Shown here: piece after piece, positions 53,495-61,254 of the stretch
How the letters are laid out: every line of letters begins with the position of its first letter
How positions within the stretch are numbered: position 1 is the first letter of the stretch
Origin: Blautia sp. Marseille-P3087
GTDB taxonomy: Bacteria > Bacillota > Clostridia > Lachnospirales > Lachnospiraceae
DNA: 64,000 nucleotides
Reading direction: 5' to 3'
Assembly (NCBI RefSeq): GCF_900120195.1
Contig: NZ_LT635539.1
Coordinates: 977,257-1,041,256, forward strand
Program-made: the position numbers and the translations under genes
The notes under the pieces: generated by a model
The model's input: only the letters and a program-made list of their open reading frames with translations
Told to the model about the DNA's origin: nothing
Database searches by the model: none

Positions 53495-53508
53495 GTATAA
53501 AAATACCA
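53495..53508. repeat. Direct repeat GTATAAAAATACCA, left copy
   Basis: Identical to 54037-54050. The two copies bracket the plus-strand winged-helix gene and its promoter, 542 bases apart. Confidence 0.6.
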
Positions 53509-53522
53509 GAGCATAAGCTCCG
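53495..53522 (-). terminator. Hairpin before the DUF2829 gene
   Basis: Minus-strand CCGGAGC-TTAT-GCTCTGG followed by TATTTTTATAC. The stem is one wobble short of perfect. It shares the 14-bp GTATAAAAATACCA tract with the hairpin at 54043. Confidence 0.6.
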
Positions 53523-53542
53523 GCAAGTAAACCATCTAAATA

Positions 53543-53571
53543 TTTCTAAAATACTCCTGCTCTGTTATACT
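53543..53571 (+). promoter_or_regulatory. Promoter of the plus-strand prophage gene
   Basis: TGTTATACT is an extended -10 (TATACT at 53566-53571); TTTCTA at 53543 is a weak -35 with a 17-base spacer. The start would lie just before AGGAGGTGAT. Confidence 0.6.
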
Positions 53572-53587
53572 GAGTTCAGGAGGTGAT

Positions 53588-53956
53588 ATGATGCTCGATA
53601 AAACATCAAAAAAAGTTCTACAGTACATTTTGAATTGTCCAAACTGTACTTTTTCTGTCAATAAAGAATTTCCGGATTTTTTATCTCGTGATGCAATGCT
53701 TGCGTGCATTGATTATCTCGAAGAAAAAGGCTATGTAACTACGCGCCGAGTTTCTGGAAATATACTGCTTTCTGCTACTCTTACTCACACCGGCAGACAT
53801 CAGAAAGAGTTTAATTCTATTAGCATCAAACGATATCTGCTGGACAAATGGGTAGATATTTTAGCTCTTATTATCTCAATTCTGGCATTTTTAGGTGCCT
53901 ACCGTCATGAAATCAGTGCAGTATTACAGCTATTAACGAAAGCACTGATAAAATAA
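53588..53956 (+). CDS. Winged-helix protein with C-terminal membrane segment (phage moron)
   Basis: A 122-residue protein (start also possible at ATG 53591), the only plus-strand gene in the prophage part. Residues about 1-65 form a winged-helix domain (MLDKTSKKVLQYILNCPNCTF, LSRDAMLACIDYLEEKGYVTTRRVSG). Residues about 90-112 (WVDILALIISILAFLGAYRH) are a transmembrane helix. Perfect AGGAGGTGAT site. Own promoter and opposite orientation suggest expression in the lysogen. Function unknown. Confidence 0.8.
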   Translation: MMLDKTSKKVLQYILNCPNCTFSVNKEFPDFLSRDAMLACIDYLEEKGYVTTRRVSGNILLSATLTHTGRHQKEFNSISIKRYLLDKWVDILALIISILAFLGAYRHEISAVLQLLTKALIK

Positions 53957-54036
53957 GGGATATCCTTGAAATCAGCAAAAAATCAGACCATTTATCCCAT
54001 ACTTTTTCTTTTCTCATTGAAAATGCTCCTTTCTGA

Positions 54037-54050
54037 GTATAAAAATACCA
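54037..54050. repeat. Direct repeat GTATAAAAATACCA, right copy
   Basis: Identical to the repeat at 53495-53508 and part of the hairpin at 54043-54075. Confidence 0.6.
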
Positions 54051-54075
54051 CCGGCCATTTCTGACTGGTGGTATT
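54043..54075 (-). terminator. Terminator after the zinc-ribbon gene
   Basis: ATACCACC and GGTGGTAT arms, followed on the minus strand by TTTTTATAC. It overlaps the 3' end of the zinc-ribbon gene and would stop the structural operon. Confidence 0.78.
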
Positions 54076-54238
54076 AGTCCATGTTTAATCTTGTCCCACA
54101 ATTATCGCATCGGAAACATTTTGTTGTTTTGCAATCGCCTACAGGGATCATTACTCCCTTTTTGCAATGGTTGCACATTACTTCTTCACCATTTCTCATT
54201 TTTTTAATTCTTTGAAACAATTCCTCTACTTCGTTCAT
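54074..54238 (-). CDS. Small zinc-ribbon protein
   Basis: A 54-residue protein, MNEVEELFQRIKKMRNGEEV... with cysteines C22, C25, C36, C41, C44 and C47 (CNHC ... CFRCDNC), a zinc ribbon. GGAGGTAGCTAT lies before the ATG and overlaps the stop of the minor capsid gene. Small zinc-ribbon genes are common beside phage head genes; function unknown. Confidence 0.8.
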   Translation of the reverse strand: MNEVEELFQRIKKMRNGEEVMCNHCKKGVMIPVGDCKTTKCFRCDNCGTRLNMD

Positions 54239-54242
54239 ATAG

Positions 54243-55913
54243 CTACCTCCATTTATAATCCGGATAATCCCTCTTCACTGATTTAATTATATCACGCAGC
54301 TCTTCACCGGTCAATTTGTCAACACCTTTTCGGTGCTTTATTTCCTGTGCCCTACAAACGCATTCAGACCATTGGTTTCCGCCAATATCATATCTGTGAT
54401 GCGTAACTTCATGTACAAGAGTTTTTGCCGTCTTTTGGACTGTAGCAGTTTTAGTTGCATAGATATAAATATTATCTTTGATTTGCATTCCAAATGTATT
54501 TTCGGGCGTGTCAACTTTGTAACACATTTTGATTTTCAGTTCTGGATGTTCTGAAATGTACTTTACAGTCTCTCGTCCAACATTAGACTTATTCAGATTG
54601 TTCATCAGCCTTCTTGTAGTAATAACATCTTTTTGTCCATTGTTAAACTCAGTAAAATGTTCTGAAAACCTCGATTTATGTGCTTGCCTTTCCTGTTCTG
54701 CTATTTTCTCCTGTGTTATTTGTTCTGCCTTTGCGTTTTCAGCTTTTGTCGGCATAAACCTGCCTCTCAGGCCATCCTGCATAATGCGTTGTTTCTGTTC
54801 CGGAAGCTTCATTTTCTCAGAAAAATCTTTATAAGTCTGCATCTGTCCCCGATACTTTGCTTTTGCGAGAATGATATCTTCCGGATCTGCGTCGCCTTCC
54901 TGAAGAAGTTTTATCTTCTGGCGCTGCGCACGCATATTGCGTTCCATCTTCCGTTGCTGTTGCAGTGCTTCATATGTGGTGTACTGCTTTCCGTTGTATT
55001 CTTTCGGTGTGTTCTCCTCTTTTAGCATCCGTGTAAGCTGTTCGTCTGTATAAGTTCTTATTGATCCCGGAGGAAATGGTTTATAGTCATGGTAACAGTT
55101 AATTCCCTTCAGTCCTGTTATTTCTCCGAGTCCACATACTGTGATTAACTGCTGCATCGTCCATACGCGTCCCTGCCACGGCTGATGTGTAGGTCTCGCT
55201 CCAACGTGATAACTGACTTCATACTGATCTGTATTGAGATCTGCAGCCACCTGTTCATTAATCTTTCCCTGCACCTGCCTGAATCCAGTGAGGACTGCCC
55301 TTCTGACTGCCACATTTACTCTATCCCGGTGTCCCGAATCATATTCTATGTACCGGATGCCCGATCTTGTCATCTCCGTAATCGTCCGGTTCAGAACTGC
55401 ATTATAGTCAAACGCTCCAGACTGGATATCCATCACTGCATTGTCCAATGTGGATCTATAATAATCCAATAACGGAGATGACCTTATCTTTCCGGTTGCC
55501 GGATTCTTGATTGCAAAGCCCATAGAGCCGGTTATATTTTGATACTCACTCATCAGCTGCTGCTTTGTTGTTTCTATCAAGCTCTGCAAAAACGTGTTCT
55601 GGTCAAATGGTATCTGTTGAAAGTCCGCTATACGGTATGCCCGAGCATGTCCGTAATATTCTTTATACGTTTCGTCCGAAAAGATGCGGTCCATCTCTTT
55701 GTCTGATGCTTCCAACGCTTTCTGAATCCATGCTGTAACCTCCTCTTTCGCCATTCCAAGCTGTTGTAATCTGCTGATCTGCCAGTCTGCAGTAGCTGTA
55801 GACACTCCGTTTTCTTTTATTCGCCGAACAATGTCAGACATGATCCTCACTTCCAGCTCAGAAAAGATATTTTCCGTTTTGACTGTCAGCTTTTCAATTT
55901 CTCCCTGTGTCAT
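54243..55913 (-). CDS. Minor capsid protein (phage_min_cap2) fused to HEVTH metallopeptidase-like domain
   Basis: A 556-residue protein. Residues about 1-300 follow the phage_min_cap2 family (GVSTATADWQISRLQQLGM, VSYHVGARPTHQPWQGRVW, GINCYHDYKPFPPGSIRTY). A helical linker covers about 310-420. From about 430 comes a separate domain with TLVHEVTHHRYDIGG (HEVTH at 501-505) and E517/E524 as possible third ligand, a zincin motif. This resembles phage MuF-type proteins carrying toxin-like C-termini. It overlaps the portal gene by 4 bases. Activity is inference. Confidence 0.82.
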   Translation of the reverse strand: MTQGEIEKLTVKTENIFSELEVRIMSDIVRRIKENGVSTATADWQISRLQQLGMAKEEVTAWIQKALEASDKEMDRIFSDETYKEYYGHARAYRIADFQQIPFDQNTFLQSLIETTKQQLMSEYQNITGSMGFAIKNPATGKIRSSPLLDYYRSTLDNAVMDIQSGAFDYNAVLNRTITEMTRSGIRYIEYDSGHRDRVNVAVRRAVLTGFRQVQGKINEQVAADLNTDQYEVSYHVGARPTHQPWQGRVWTMQQLITVCGLGEITGLKGINCYHDYKPFPPGSIRTYTDEQLTRMLKEENTPKEYNGKQYTTYEALQQQRKMERNMRAQRQKIKLLQEGDADPEDIILAKAKYRGQMQTYKDFSEKMKLPEQKQRIMQDGLRGRFMPTKAENAKAEQITQEKIAEQERQAHKSRFSEHFTEFNNGQKDVITTRRLMNNLNKSNVGRETVKYISEHPELKIKMCYKVDTPENTFGMQIKDNIYIYATKTATVQKTAKTLVHEVTHHRYDIGGNQWSECVCRAQEIKHRKGVDKLTGEELRDIIKSVKRDYPDYKWR

Positions 55914-57277
55914 TCAATCACCGTGTTATCTTCCACCTGTTGAACTGCTGCCTTTGCCTGTTCCTCGGTTTCCCCGTACCACTTCTTCCGATATTCCCAA
56001 AGCGGCATTACTCCCATGGAAACGTCCTGTCTGTCTGACTGTCGTTCAGATTCCACATCTGTCACAATAGAATCATCCCAGTCGAAGGAAGTCTGATATG
56101 TTCCAGACGGGCACAAATGGTAGATATCGCACCAGAATGCAATTGCATCTACTAAATCCTCCAGGGCATGTTGCAACGCCGTCTGGCAGCTCTGTACAAA
56201 AGAATAGGACCGTTGTTTGCTTGCCTTTATCTCTTCCGCAGTCTTATCCGTGTTATTCGGATCCGAAATCGTTCCATAAGCCAGATTGCATTCAAATTCA
56301 ATCATCCTCATTAGATGGTTCCACCCATTGAAATACGATTCATCTCTGATGTCTGGCGAAAAGATATCCATGAGAGGCTTGTCAACAGCACCGGCATTAT
56401 ATTCAACTGCCCGGTACAGTCTCTTTTTGCCAGCTGGGTAGATCGGTTCGCCCGTGCTCTGATTTGTTCCCAGTAAGCTTCGTGCAATATGAACTGCAGA
56501 TTCTTTGCTTCCATATTCCCAGTTGATTTGAGAATATCTTCTGTCAGCTTCCTGTATATGTTCCACAGCTCGTGAAAACACTGATGCTCCAAGCGGACTT
56601 TCTGAATCCTGGTTGTTTCCAAGTGGTACTCTGAAATATCCAAACGGTAGCTTTTCCACCCCGGAAAATGTTATTTCCTGTGCGAGATCCGACCATTTCG
56701 GCACCGAATTAACCGGTATCTCTGTTCCGATCATTCCATCTGTTCTGGAAACAAAAGCTTTATTACGAATATTTAGAAGTCCATCTTTTAATGTATGTAC
56801 TTCTATTCTGCTGTATATTTCATTATTCCGACGGAACTGATCCAAAAACGCGCATCTTGTGATTGTTTCGGTATCAAATTCTAACGGAAAGAAATTGTCT
56901 GCCTGTATGTACTGGATAGAAATACCATTCATAGTTACGTAAGGCTTAAAGATCAGGCCGCCTTTTGCATCTGCATATTCAGCCTGAATCCTTAGTTTTT
57001 CAATTACTTTCTGATACACCCTATCAATGTATGAGGCTTTCGCGCTTCCGGATACCTCGCTTTTTACTTCCAGTACAGTCAATCGTGCAATCTCGCCTGC
57101 CACTGCTGCTGCAACTCCCGCGCTCTGTGTATTTTCGTTGAGCCATGGTGCTTTGTCTTTATATAGTGCAGACCACATTTCAATATGTTCTGCTGTTCTC
57201 CCACTCATTGCATAATCAATCTGCTCATCCTTGTCCAGGATTTTACGCAATGCCTGATACATATTTGTATAATTCAT
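55910..57277 (-). CDS. Phage portal protein (SPP1-like)
   Basis: A 455-residue portal of the SPP1_gp6 type: NYTNMYQALRKILDKDEQIDYAM, KPYVTMNGISIQYIQADNFFPLEFD, and GTISDPNNTDKTAEEIKASKQRSY. It forms the DNA-entry dodecamer of the head. ATG 57277 is preferred (GGGTGATTAAT), an in-frame GTG at 57286 overlaps the terminase stop. Follows terL. Confidence 0.92.
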   Translation of the reverse strand: MNYTNMYQALRKILDKDEQIDYAMSGRTAEHIEMWSALYKDKAPWLNENTQSAGVAAAVAGEIARLTVLEVKSEVSGSAKASYIDRVYQKVIEKLRIQAEYADAKGGLIFKPYVTMNGISIQYIQADNFFPLEFDTETITRCAFLDQFRRNNEIYSRIEVHTLKDGLLNIRNKAFVSRTDGMIGTEIPVNSVPKWSDLAQEITFSGVEKLPFGYFRVPLGNNQDSESPLGASVFSRAVEHIQEADRRYSQINWEYGSKESAVHIARSLLGTNQSTGEPIYPAGKKRLYRAVEYNAGAVDKPLMDIFSPDIRDESYFNGWNHLMRMIEFECNLAYGTISDPNNTDKTAEEIKASKQRSYSFVQSCQTALQHALEDLVDAIAFWCDIYHLCPSGTYQTSFDWDDSIVTDVESERQSDRQDVSMGVMPLWEYRKKWYGETEEQAKAAVQQVEDNTVIE

Positions 57278-57282
57278 ATTAA

Positions 57283-58662
57283 TCACCCGTACCTGATGAG
57301 CTGACTGATCAGCCGCTCAAACGTATATTCATAACTATCTAGTGAGTCAATGTCACTGGTTCCATCATCGAGTCTTACATTCTTTGTCAGTTCTTTCGGA
57401 TCCCAGACTGCTGTGCACAGTGCTGTTACAAGGCTATCGCACTCACCGTCCATATAAGCGAAACGGCCTTGTGCCATAAGGATTGAAGTTGCGTTAATAC
57501 GATCGTTAATTTCCGTTTTTAACGCATTTTCCACTCTTATCCATCCAAGGCCATTTTTTCTAAGACTACTACGTATTCCTGCGATCAAAGTCTGCTCTGC
57601 ACTATCTGCATAAACTACAGTCACATATCCGTACCGGCCTAGTATCTTCTGTACAAAATTACAGAACATCTTTCCCAACATATCCGGATCTATCTCCAAA
57701 GGATTGCCATTCTCATCTTTACAGTTGATCCACTCAGATGCCAAAGGCACAACCATCTGAAATCCCCTCGTAATTGCTGTGGCAGTAAAAGAATGTCCTG
57801 ATCCAGAACCACCGAAGTCAATGCCGAGATTGATCTCCATGATATCTTTTGGTTTCTCTTTTAATGCAAAGCCAAATTTCTTGGTACTGATATCATCTGC
57901 AAATCTGCGAAAAATCAGACCATTTGCCACAACACGCATTCCTTTGATGTCGCGCATATACCAGATAGAGTTGACATCATATCTGCTTTCTATTTCTTTC
58001 AGACGTTCCGAGGTGATGTTAATGTTGTCATAGATAGTACAGTGCATGTAATTATAGCCGCCAGGGAAGTTCCCTTCTTCCTGCTGCCGCTGGTATCTGT
58101 CAATGTATTCTGAGTAAATAGCAGCTCTCGGATTATCCGGGTTAAGATCCCAGAATACTTTCAAGTGCTTAGCTGCCAGTTGTCGGTTAAATGCTTCTTT
58201 GATGGTATTGTCGTGGTGAAGATTGATCTCGGTAGCAATCCACATGCCATAAGAGTTACCACGGATTTTCTTGTAACTGTCCTCTTTAGCTCCTCCGGCA
58301 AAGATCACAATCTTCTGTTTGTTGTGCGTTGCTGGCCCTTTGATGAATAGTGCTTCATTGTCCTTGTATTTTCCCCAATGGCTCTGACCGCGGAATATCC
58401 ATTCAAGTCCCATTCCATTGCAATCACCAATGTTCATTTTTGCGTTCGCCATCGTAGACCCTGTTGCAAGGTGGATCTTGTCTGGTGTAGTCTTTAACTC
58501 ATGCGCAAAAGCAAATACATTATCAACTGTCTTACCAGCTCGAACTGCGCCTTCTGCCACGTTATAGGAACACTCCTTGCATCTGCGGATATATTCCTTA
58601 TGTTTCTCAGAAAAGCGATATAAAATAGTTTTCTTTTTGGTAAATCTATTCGCTGCTGCCAT
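57283..58662 (-). CDS. Phage terminase large subunit
   Basis: A 459-residue PBSX-type ATPase-nuclease that packages phage DNA. Walker A-like [13 protein letters not shown] near 36-48; Walker B/adenine region [17 protein letters not shown]; nuclease acidic residues in [12 protein letters not shown] and [12 protein letters not shown]. Overlaps terS by 17 bases. Confidence 0.94.
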   Translation of the reverse strand: MAAANRFTKKKTILYRFSEKHKEYIRRCKECSYNVAEGAVRAGKTVDNVFAFAHELKTTPDKIHLATGSTMANAKMNIGDCNGMGLEWIFRGQSHWGKYKDNEALFIKGPATHNKQKIVIFAGGAKEDSYKKIRGNSYGMWIATEINLHHDNTIKEAFNRQLAAKHLKVFWDLNPDNPRAAIYSEYIDRYQRQQEEGNFPGGYNYMHCTIYDNINITSERLKEIESRYDVNSIWYMRDIKGMRVVANGLIFRRFADDISTKKFGFALKEKPKDIMEINLGIDFGGSGSGHSFTATAITRGFQMVVPLASEWINCKDENGNPLEIDPDMLGKMFCNFVQKILGRYGYVTVVYADSAEQTLIAGIRSSLRKNGLGWIRVENALKTEINDRINATSILMAQGRFAYMDGECDSLVTALCTAVWDPKELTKNVRLDDGTSDIDSLDSYEYTFERLISQLIRYG

Positions 58663-59512
58663 AGATCTCGCCCTCTATGTCATCCAAATTTTCAATCTCC
58701 TGATTGTTTCCGGTAATTTTGTCCGTCTGTGCTCTCATCTGTGCAATCCGGGCGCGCTGTTCCTCTGTTCCCATGTCCATATGGTCAGATAGCCACTGTA
58801 AAGCTTTCATCCGATCGGCAAGTTTAATGCTTGATCCGTTCTTTCCATGCTTTACCTCAGCTATGATAGTTCCGTCCACTTCTGTCGAATCCTTGAAGTG
58901 GATTATATTTACAGTTTCCATGAGTGTCTTCTTTTTTCCTGTCTTTGGATCTTGTACCTGTACAGGTCCGTACATAGCCATCACGGGAACTTTCTCCGTT
59001 CCGAATTTCACGTAATCTGTAATATCGGAAAATGCAATATCCATGTATTTTTGGAAGATATCTGCTTCAGAAAGAAATTCTCTGTTAAGACGATTTTGCT
59101 TTAAGCGAATGATTTCTTCTTTTACCTTGTCATTTCTCAGCATCCTGCTGCCATTCTGCATTGCGTTTTCGTAGCTACATCCATATGCTTTTTGATATGC
59201 TTTTGTCGCGTTAAAACAGCGTGTGTAATATATGCAAAAAAGCCGCTGTTTATCGTTCAGATCCGGATTTTCTATCACGGACTCAACTTCGTCTTCAGCA
59301 GTCTTTTTCTTTTCAGATTTTTGTGTGCACACTTTTTCATTTTTTGTGTGCACACTTTTTTTGTCATCTTTCGACCATTTGTATCTGGTTTTCCAGGACT
59401 TTACTGTATTTATTGTTACACCGTATTTCTCGGCAATTTCTTTATATTTCATTCCCTTGCAGTAATCTACATATGCGAGATCACTATTGGGGGCTCTTAC
59501 CTTTTCATTCAA
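58646..59512 (-). CDS. Phage terminase small subunit
   Basis: A 288-residue TerS with an N-terminal HTH ([27 protein letters not shown]), a linker with tandem HTK/CTQK repeats, and a terminase_2 core ([27 protein letters not shown]). The linker is encoded by the two 20-bp repeats at 59318-59360. It selects the DNA packaging start. Upstream lie the HicB terminator and a 180-base gap. Confidence 0.92.
   Translation of the reverse strand: MNEKVRAPNSDLAYVDYCKGMKYKEIAEKYGVTINTVKSWKTRYKWSKDDKKSVHTKNEKVCTQKSEKKKTAEDEVESVIENPDLNDKQRLFCIYYTRCFNATKAYQKAYGCSYENAMQNGSRMLRNDKVKEEIIRLKQNRLNREFLSEADIFQKYMDIAFSDITDYVKFGTEKVPVMAMYGPVQVQDPKTGKKKTLMETVNIIHFKDSTEVDGTIIAEVKHGKNGSSIKLADRMKALQWLSDHMDMGTEEQRARIAQMRAQTDKITGNNQEIENLDDIEGEIYGSSE
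59318..59360. repeat. Two identical 20-bp palindromic repeats in terS (possible pac site)
   Basis: TTTTTGTGTGCACACTTTTT occurs at 59318-59337 and 59341-59360, 23-base period. The GTGTGCACAC core is palindromic. The repeats lie inside terS, where pac sites lie in SPP1-like phages. Confidence 0.6.
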
Positions 59513-59687
59513 CCCTCACCACCTCTCATTCATTTCGTTTTTGATAATTGTTAAAATACAGTCCTGCCAGTACCATACACGACAGCCGATTGCTACCGTG
59601 ACGAAAGGAGGTGCTAACACATACAGTGAGTCCATGCCTAAAGTATGTATGCGCTGGTGCTGTGCACGCTGTACGAAAATTGGCATT
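59513..59687. other. Gap between HicB terminator and terS, no supported gene
   Basis: About 175 bases with no start plus ribosome site on the minus strand. Upstream of terS, it could hold a cos or packaging element. A 65-residue open frame here has an improbable composition and is left out. Confidence 0.4.
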
Positions 59688-59712
59688 AGAAAAGCACCCC
59701 GAAGGGTGCCTC
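59688..59712 (-). terminator. Terminator after hicB
   Basis: Minus-strand GCACCC-TTCG-GGGTGC (59709-59694) followed by TTTTC. Confidence 0.82.
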
Positions 59713-59731
59713 TCTTGTTTCAATATGTTTT

Positions 59732-60133
59732 TTACGCTTTCTGTGTTTTTGCTAAAATAGCCTCCTGTAATACCTGCGAAAAATTAATCTTTCTTTTTTC
59801 GGCAAAAGTATTTAACCATGCCGGAATAGTTACATTTTTTCTCACTGCTTTTTCACCATACTGCTCTGCATATTTGTCCATATCAAGCAATACGATATTT
59901 ACCTGCCCGTTTTCACGTGGTTTTACATCTGCATATGCAGATGCTTTAGGAATCTCATTACCTTCTTCTAACTCGTCAAGTACCCATCCGCTTGCCGCAT
60001 CAATGGCCATTTCAAAAGCCTCTTCAAGGTCATTCCCCTCCGTGACGCATCCGGGTAGATCTGGAAATTCTACAGTGTAGCCTCCTGATCCGTCTGAAAA
60101 CGGATAAAAGACCGCCGGATAAATAAGTTTCAT
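59732..60133 (-). CDS. hicB: HicB family antitoxin
   Basis: A 133-residue antitoxin. The RNase H-like HicB domain is residues 1-90 (YPAVFYPFSDGSGGYTVEFPDLPGCVTEG, then AFEMAIDAASGW). A ribbon-helix-helix DNA-binding part lies at about 100-128 (VTIPAWLNTFAEKRKINFSQVLQEAI). AGGAGGAGCAACA precedes ATG 60133. It neutralises HicA and represses the shared promoter. Confidence 0.94.
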   Translation of the reverse strand: MKLIYPAVFYPFSDGSGGYTVEFPDLPGCVTEGNDLEEAFEMAIDAASGWVLDELEEGNEIPKASAYADVKPRENGQVNIVLLDMDKYAEQYGEKAVRKNVTIPAWLNTFAEKRKINFSQVLQEAILAKTQKA

Positions 60134-60194
60134 TGTTGCTCCTCCTCTTCTCATTTAGGATCATGTTAAGATATATTATTAGCGCGGCTGGATT

Positions 60195-60374
60195 TTATAT
60201 TCCAGCCTGACGCTTAATTGATTTTACTGTATCCATATGTATATCACCGCCATGTTCGGGTATCGTTACCTTCCCTGGCTTAGTCGGATGTTTGTATTGA
60301 TGGTGCGAACCCTTCTGAGCTACTTGATACCATCCATCCGCCAGTAAAATCTTTTCGAGTTCTCTGAACCGCAT
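60195..60374 (-). CDS. hicA: HicA family mRNA-interferase toxin
   Basis: A 59-residue toxin: MRFRELEKILLADGWYQV, then QKGSHHQYKHPTKPGKVTIP with the catalytic H24, ending MDTVKSIKRQAGI. Cleaves mRNA when free of HicB. AAAGGAG lies 11 bases before the ATG. Placed between its promoter and hicB in the usual toxin-first order. Confidence 0.92.
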   Translation of the reverse strand: MRFRELEKILLADGWYQVAQKGSHHQYKHPTKPGKVTIPEHGGDIHMDTVKSIKRQAGI

Positions 60375-60409
60375 CTTAACAGTGCTCCTTTCTGTTGTTC
60401 TATGTTTAT

Positions 60410-60462
60410 ATTATAATACGCACTATGCGCACTGTCAAGTTTTTTATACGCATTATACACAT
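60410..60462 (-). promoter_or_regulatory. Consensus promoter and HicB operator repeats
   Basis: TTGACA (60433-60438), 17-base spacer, TATAAT (60410-60415), both perfect. Within and around it are RTGYRYAT repeats (GTGCGTATTA, GTGCGCATA, ATGCGTATA, GTGTATAAT) likely bound by the HicB ribbon-helix-helix. Confidence 0.82.
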
Positions 60463-60492
60463 TTTATAAAAAGGTGTCCGAATTGGACACCT
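60462..60492 (-). terminator. Terminator between the tRNA-like gene and hicAB
   Basis: AGGTGTCC and GGACACCT arms (60472-60479; 60485-60492), followed on the minus strand by TTTTTATAAAA. Its core resembles the hairpin at 48099. Confidence 0.82.
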
Positions 60493-60498
60493 GAATAT

Positions 60499-60532
60499 TC
60501 AAAAGCGGAACTGCTGCCAGCTCCGCTTCTTT
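60499..60532 (-). terminator. Hairpin after the tRNA-like gene
   Basis: AAGCGGA (60503-60509) and TCCGCTT (60522-60528), then CTTTTGA on the minus strand. A terminator for the tRNA-like transcript. Confidence 0.65.
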
Positions 60533-60582
60533 AAGGAGATACTATTATGAAAACCTGCATTCACGCGCTTCCCTCACGTGAT

Positions 60583-60655
60583 CGGAACAGATGGGCTTGA
60601 ACCACCGACACGAGTGCTGAAATGCCTCTGCTCTACGCTGCTGAGCTATGTTCCG
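60583..60655 (-). tRNA. Degenerate tRNA-like gene (anticodon UUC by position)
   Basis: 73 bases with full tRNA geometry: 7-bp acceptor CGGAACA/TGTTCCG, D-arm GCTC/GAGC, 5-base variable loop, T-arm GGTGG-TTCAAGC-CCATC with canonical loop. The anticodon stem is faulty (GAGGC/CACTC, only three pairs unless A40 bulges). Loop ATTTCAG would give UUC. No CCA encoded, discriminator A. May be a worn phage tRNA. Confidence 0.6.
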
Positions 60656-60781
60656 GTATGCTTTTCGGACCAGCCTCTAGTCATCAGGATAAGCAATAAC
60701 CTTTTCCCTCAGGGATAATTGGTACTCATATGGGAAAGTACGTATGGAACGCATTGGTTATCTCCAATTCGTTCAGGATAT

Positions 60782-60826
60782 ACTATAGCATCTTTCATCG
60801 TGACATGTGTGACATTCGTGACAAAC
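60782..60826 (-). promoter_or_regulatory. Late promoter with three 9-bp TGTCAC repeats
   Basis: On the minus strand TGTCACGAA TGTCACACA TGTCACGAT (60826-60800) form three exact-period repeats, then after 12 bases TGCTATAGT gives an extended -10 (TATAGT 60787-60782). No proper -35, so activation by a bound protein at the repeats is expected. It starts 1 base after the stop of the late regulator gene. Confidence 0.65.
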
Positions 60827-60827
60827 T

Positions 60828-61250
60828 TTAATTTTTTTCGAAAAATCTTTGAAATTCTTTCTTCAAACCTGTCTCTGTTGTCTTCCGTCCCATCCGATCT
60901 GCTACCTGCTGCCACGTCATATCCTCGAAGATCTTATACTTGATGATACGCTGCATCCGGAAGGGGATTGATATCATCCATACTTCCACCTGCAGTTTCA
61001 GTTCTTCGGCTTTCGCTTTCTTCTTTCTCAGGATCTCTTTCTTTGCCCTGAGCCTGCTGTCATCTGCATAAGAGTATGTCGTTCCCTGTACCTTGAAATG
61101 CTGTGGGTTATAGGGAAATTCTGGATTACTTCCAGATACTGTCTCATTTGCAGTGATACTCTTTTTGTCTTCCAGCTTCCTGATCTCTGCCTCTGTCTCT
61201 TTGATCACCTCACATGCATCTATGTATTCTTCCAGAATTCTCTTATCCAC
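60828..61250 (-). CDS. Phage late transcription regulator (RinA/ArpU or DUF1492-like)
   Basis: A 140-residue protein. An N-terminal coiled coil (YIDACEVIKETEAEIRKLEDKK) and basic linker precede a sigma region 4-like HTH (MTWQQVADRMGRKTTETGLKKEF). Such proteins switch on late packaging and structural genes. Start GTG 61250 with GGGGAGG 9 bases before it. Its gene ends at the triple-repeat promoter, its likely target. Confidence 0.82.
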   Translation of the reverse strand: MDKRILEEYIDACEVIKETEAEIRKLEDKKSITANETVSGSNPEFPYNPQHFKVQGTTYSYADDSRLRAKKEILRKKKAKAEELKLQVEVWMISIPFRMQRIIKYKIFEDMTWQQVADRMGRKTTETGLKKEFQRFFEKN

Positions 61251-61254
61251 GATG

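Noticed and set aside
53913-54101. 62-codon minus-strand open frame between zinc ribbon and plus-strand gene
   Set aside because: Runs through the terminator hairpin and against the winged-helix gene; no ribosome site.
59526-59723. 65-codon open frame upstream of terS
   Set aside because: Overlaps the hicB terminator, no ribosome site, improbable composition.
60709-60915. 68-codon minus-strand open frame over the late promoter
   Set aside because: Overlaps the regulator gene end in another frame and the repeats, without a ribosome site.
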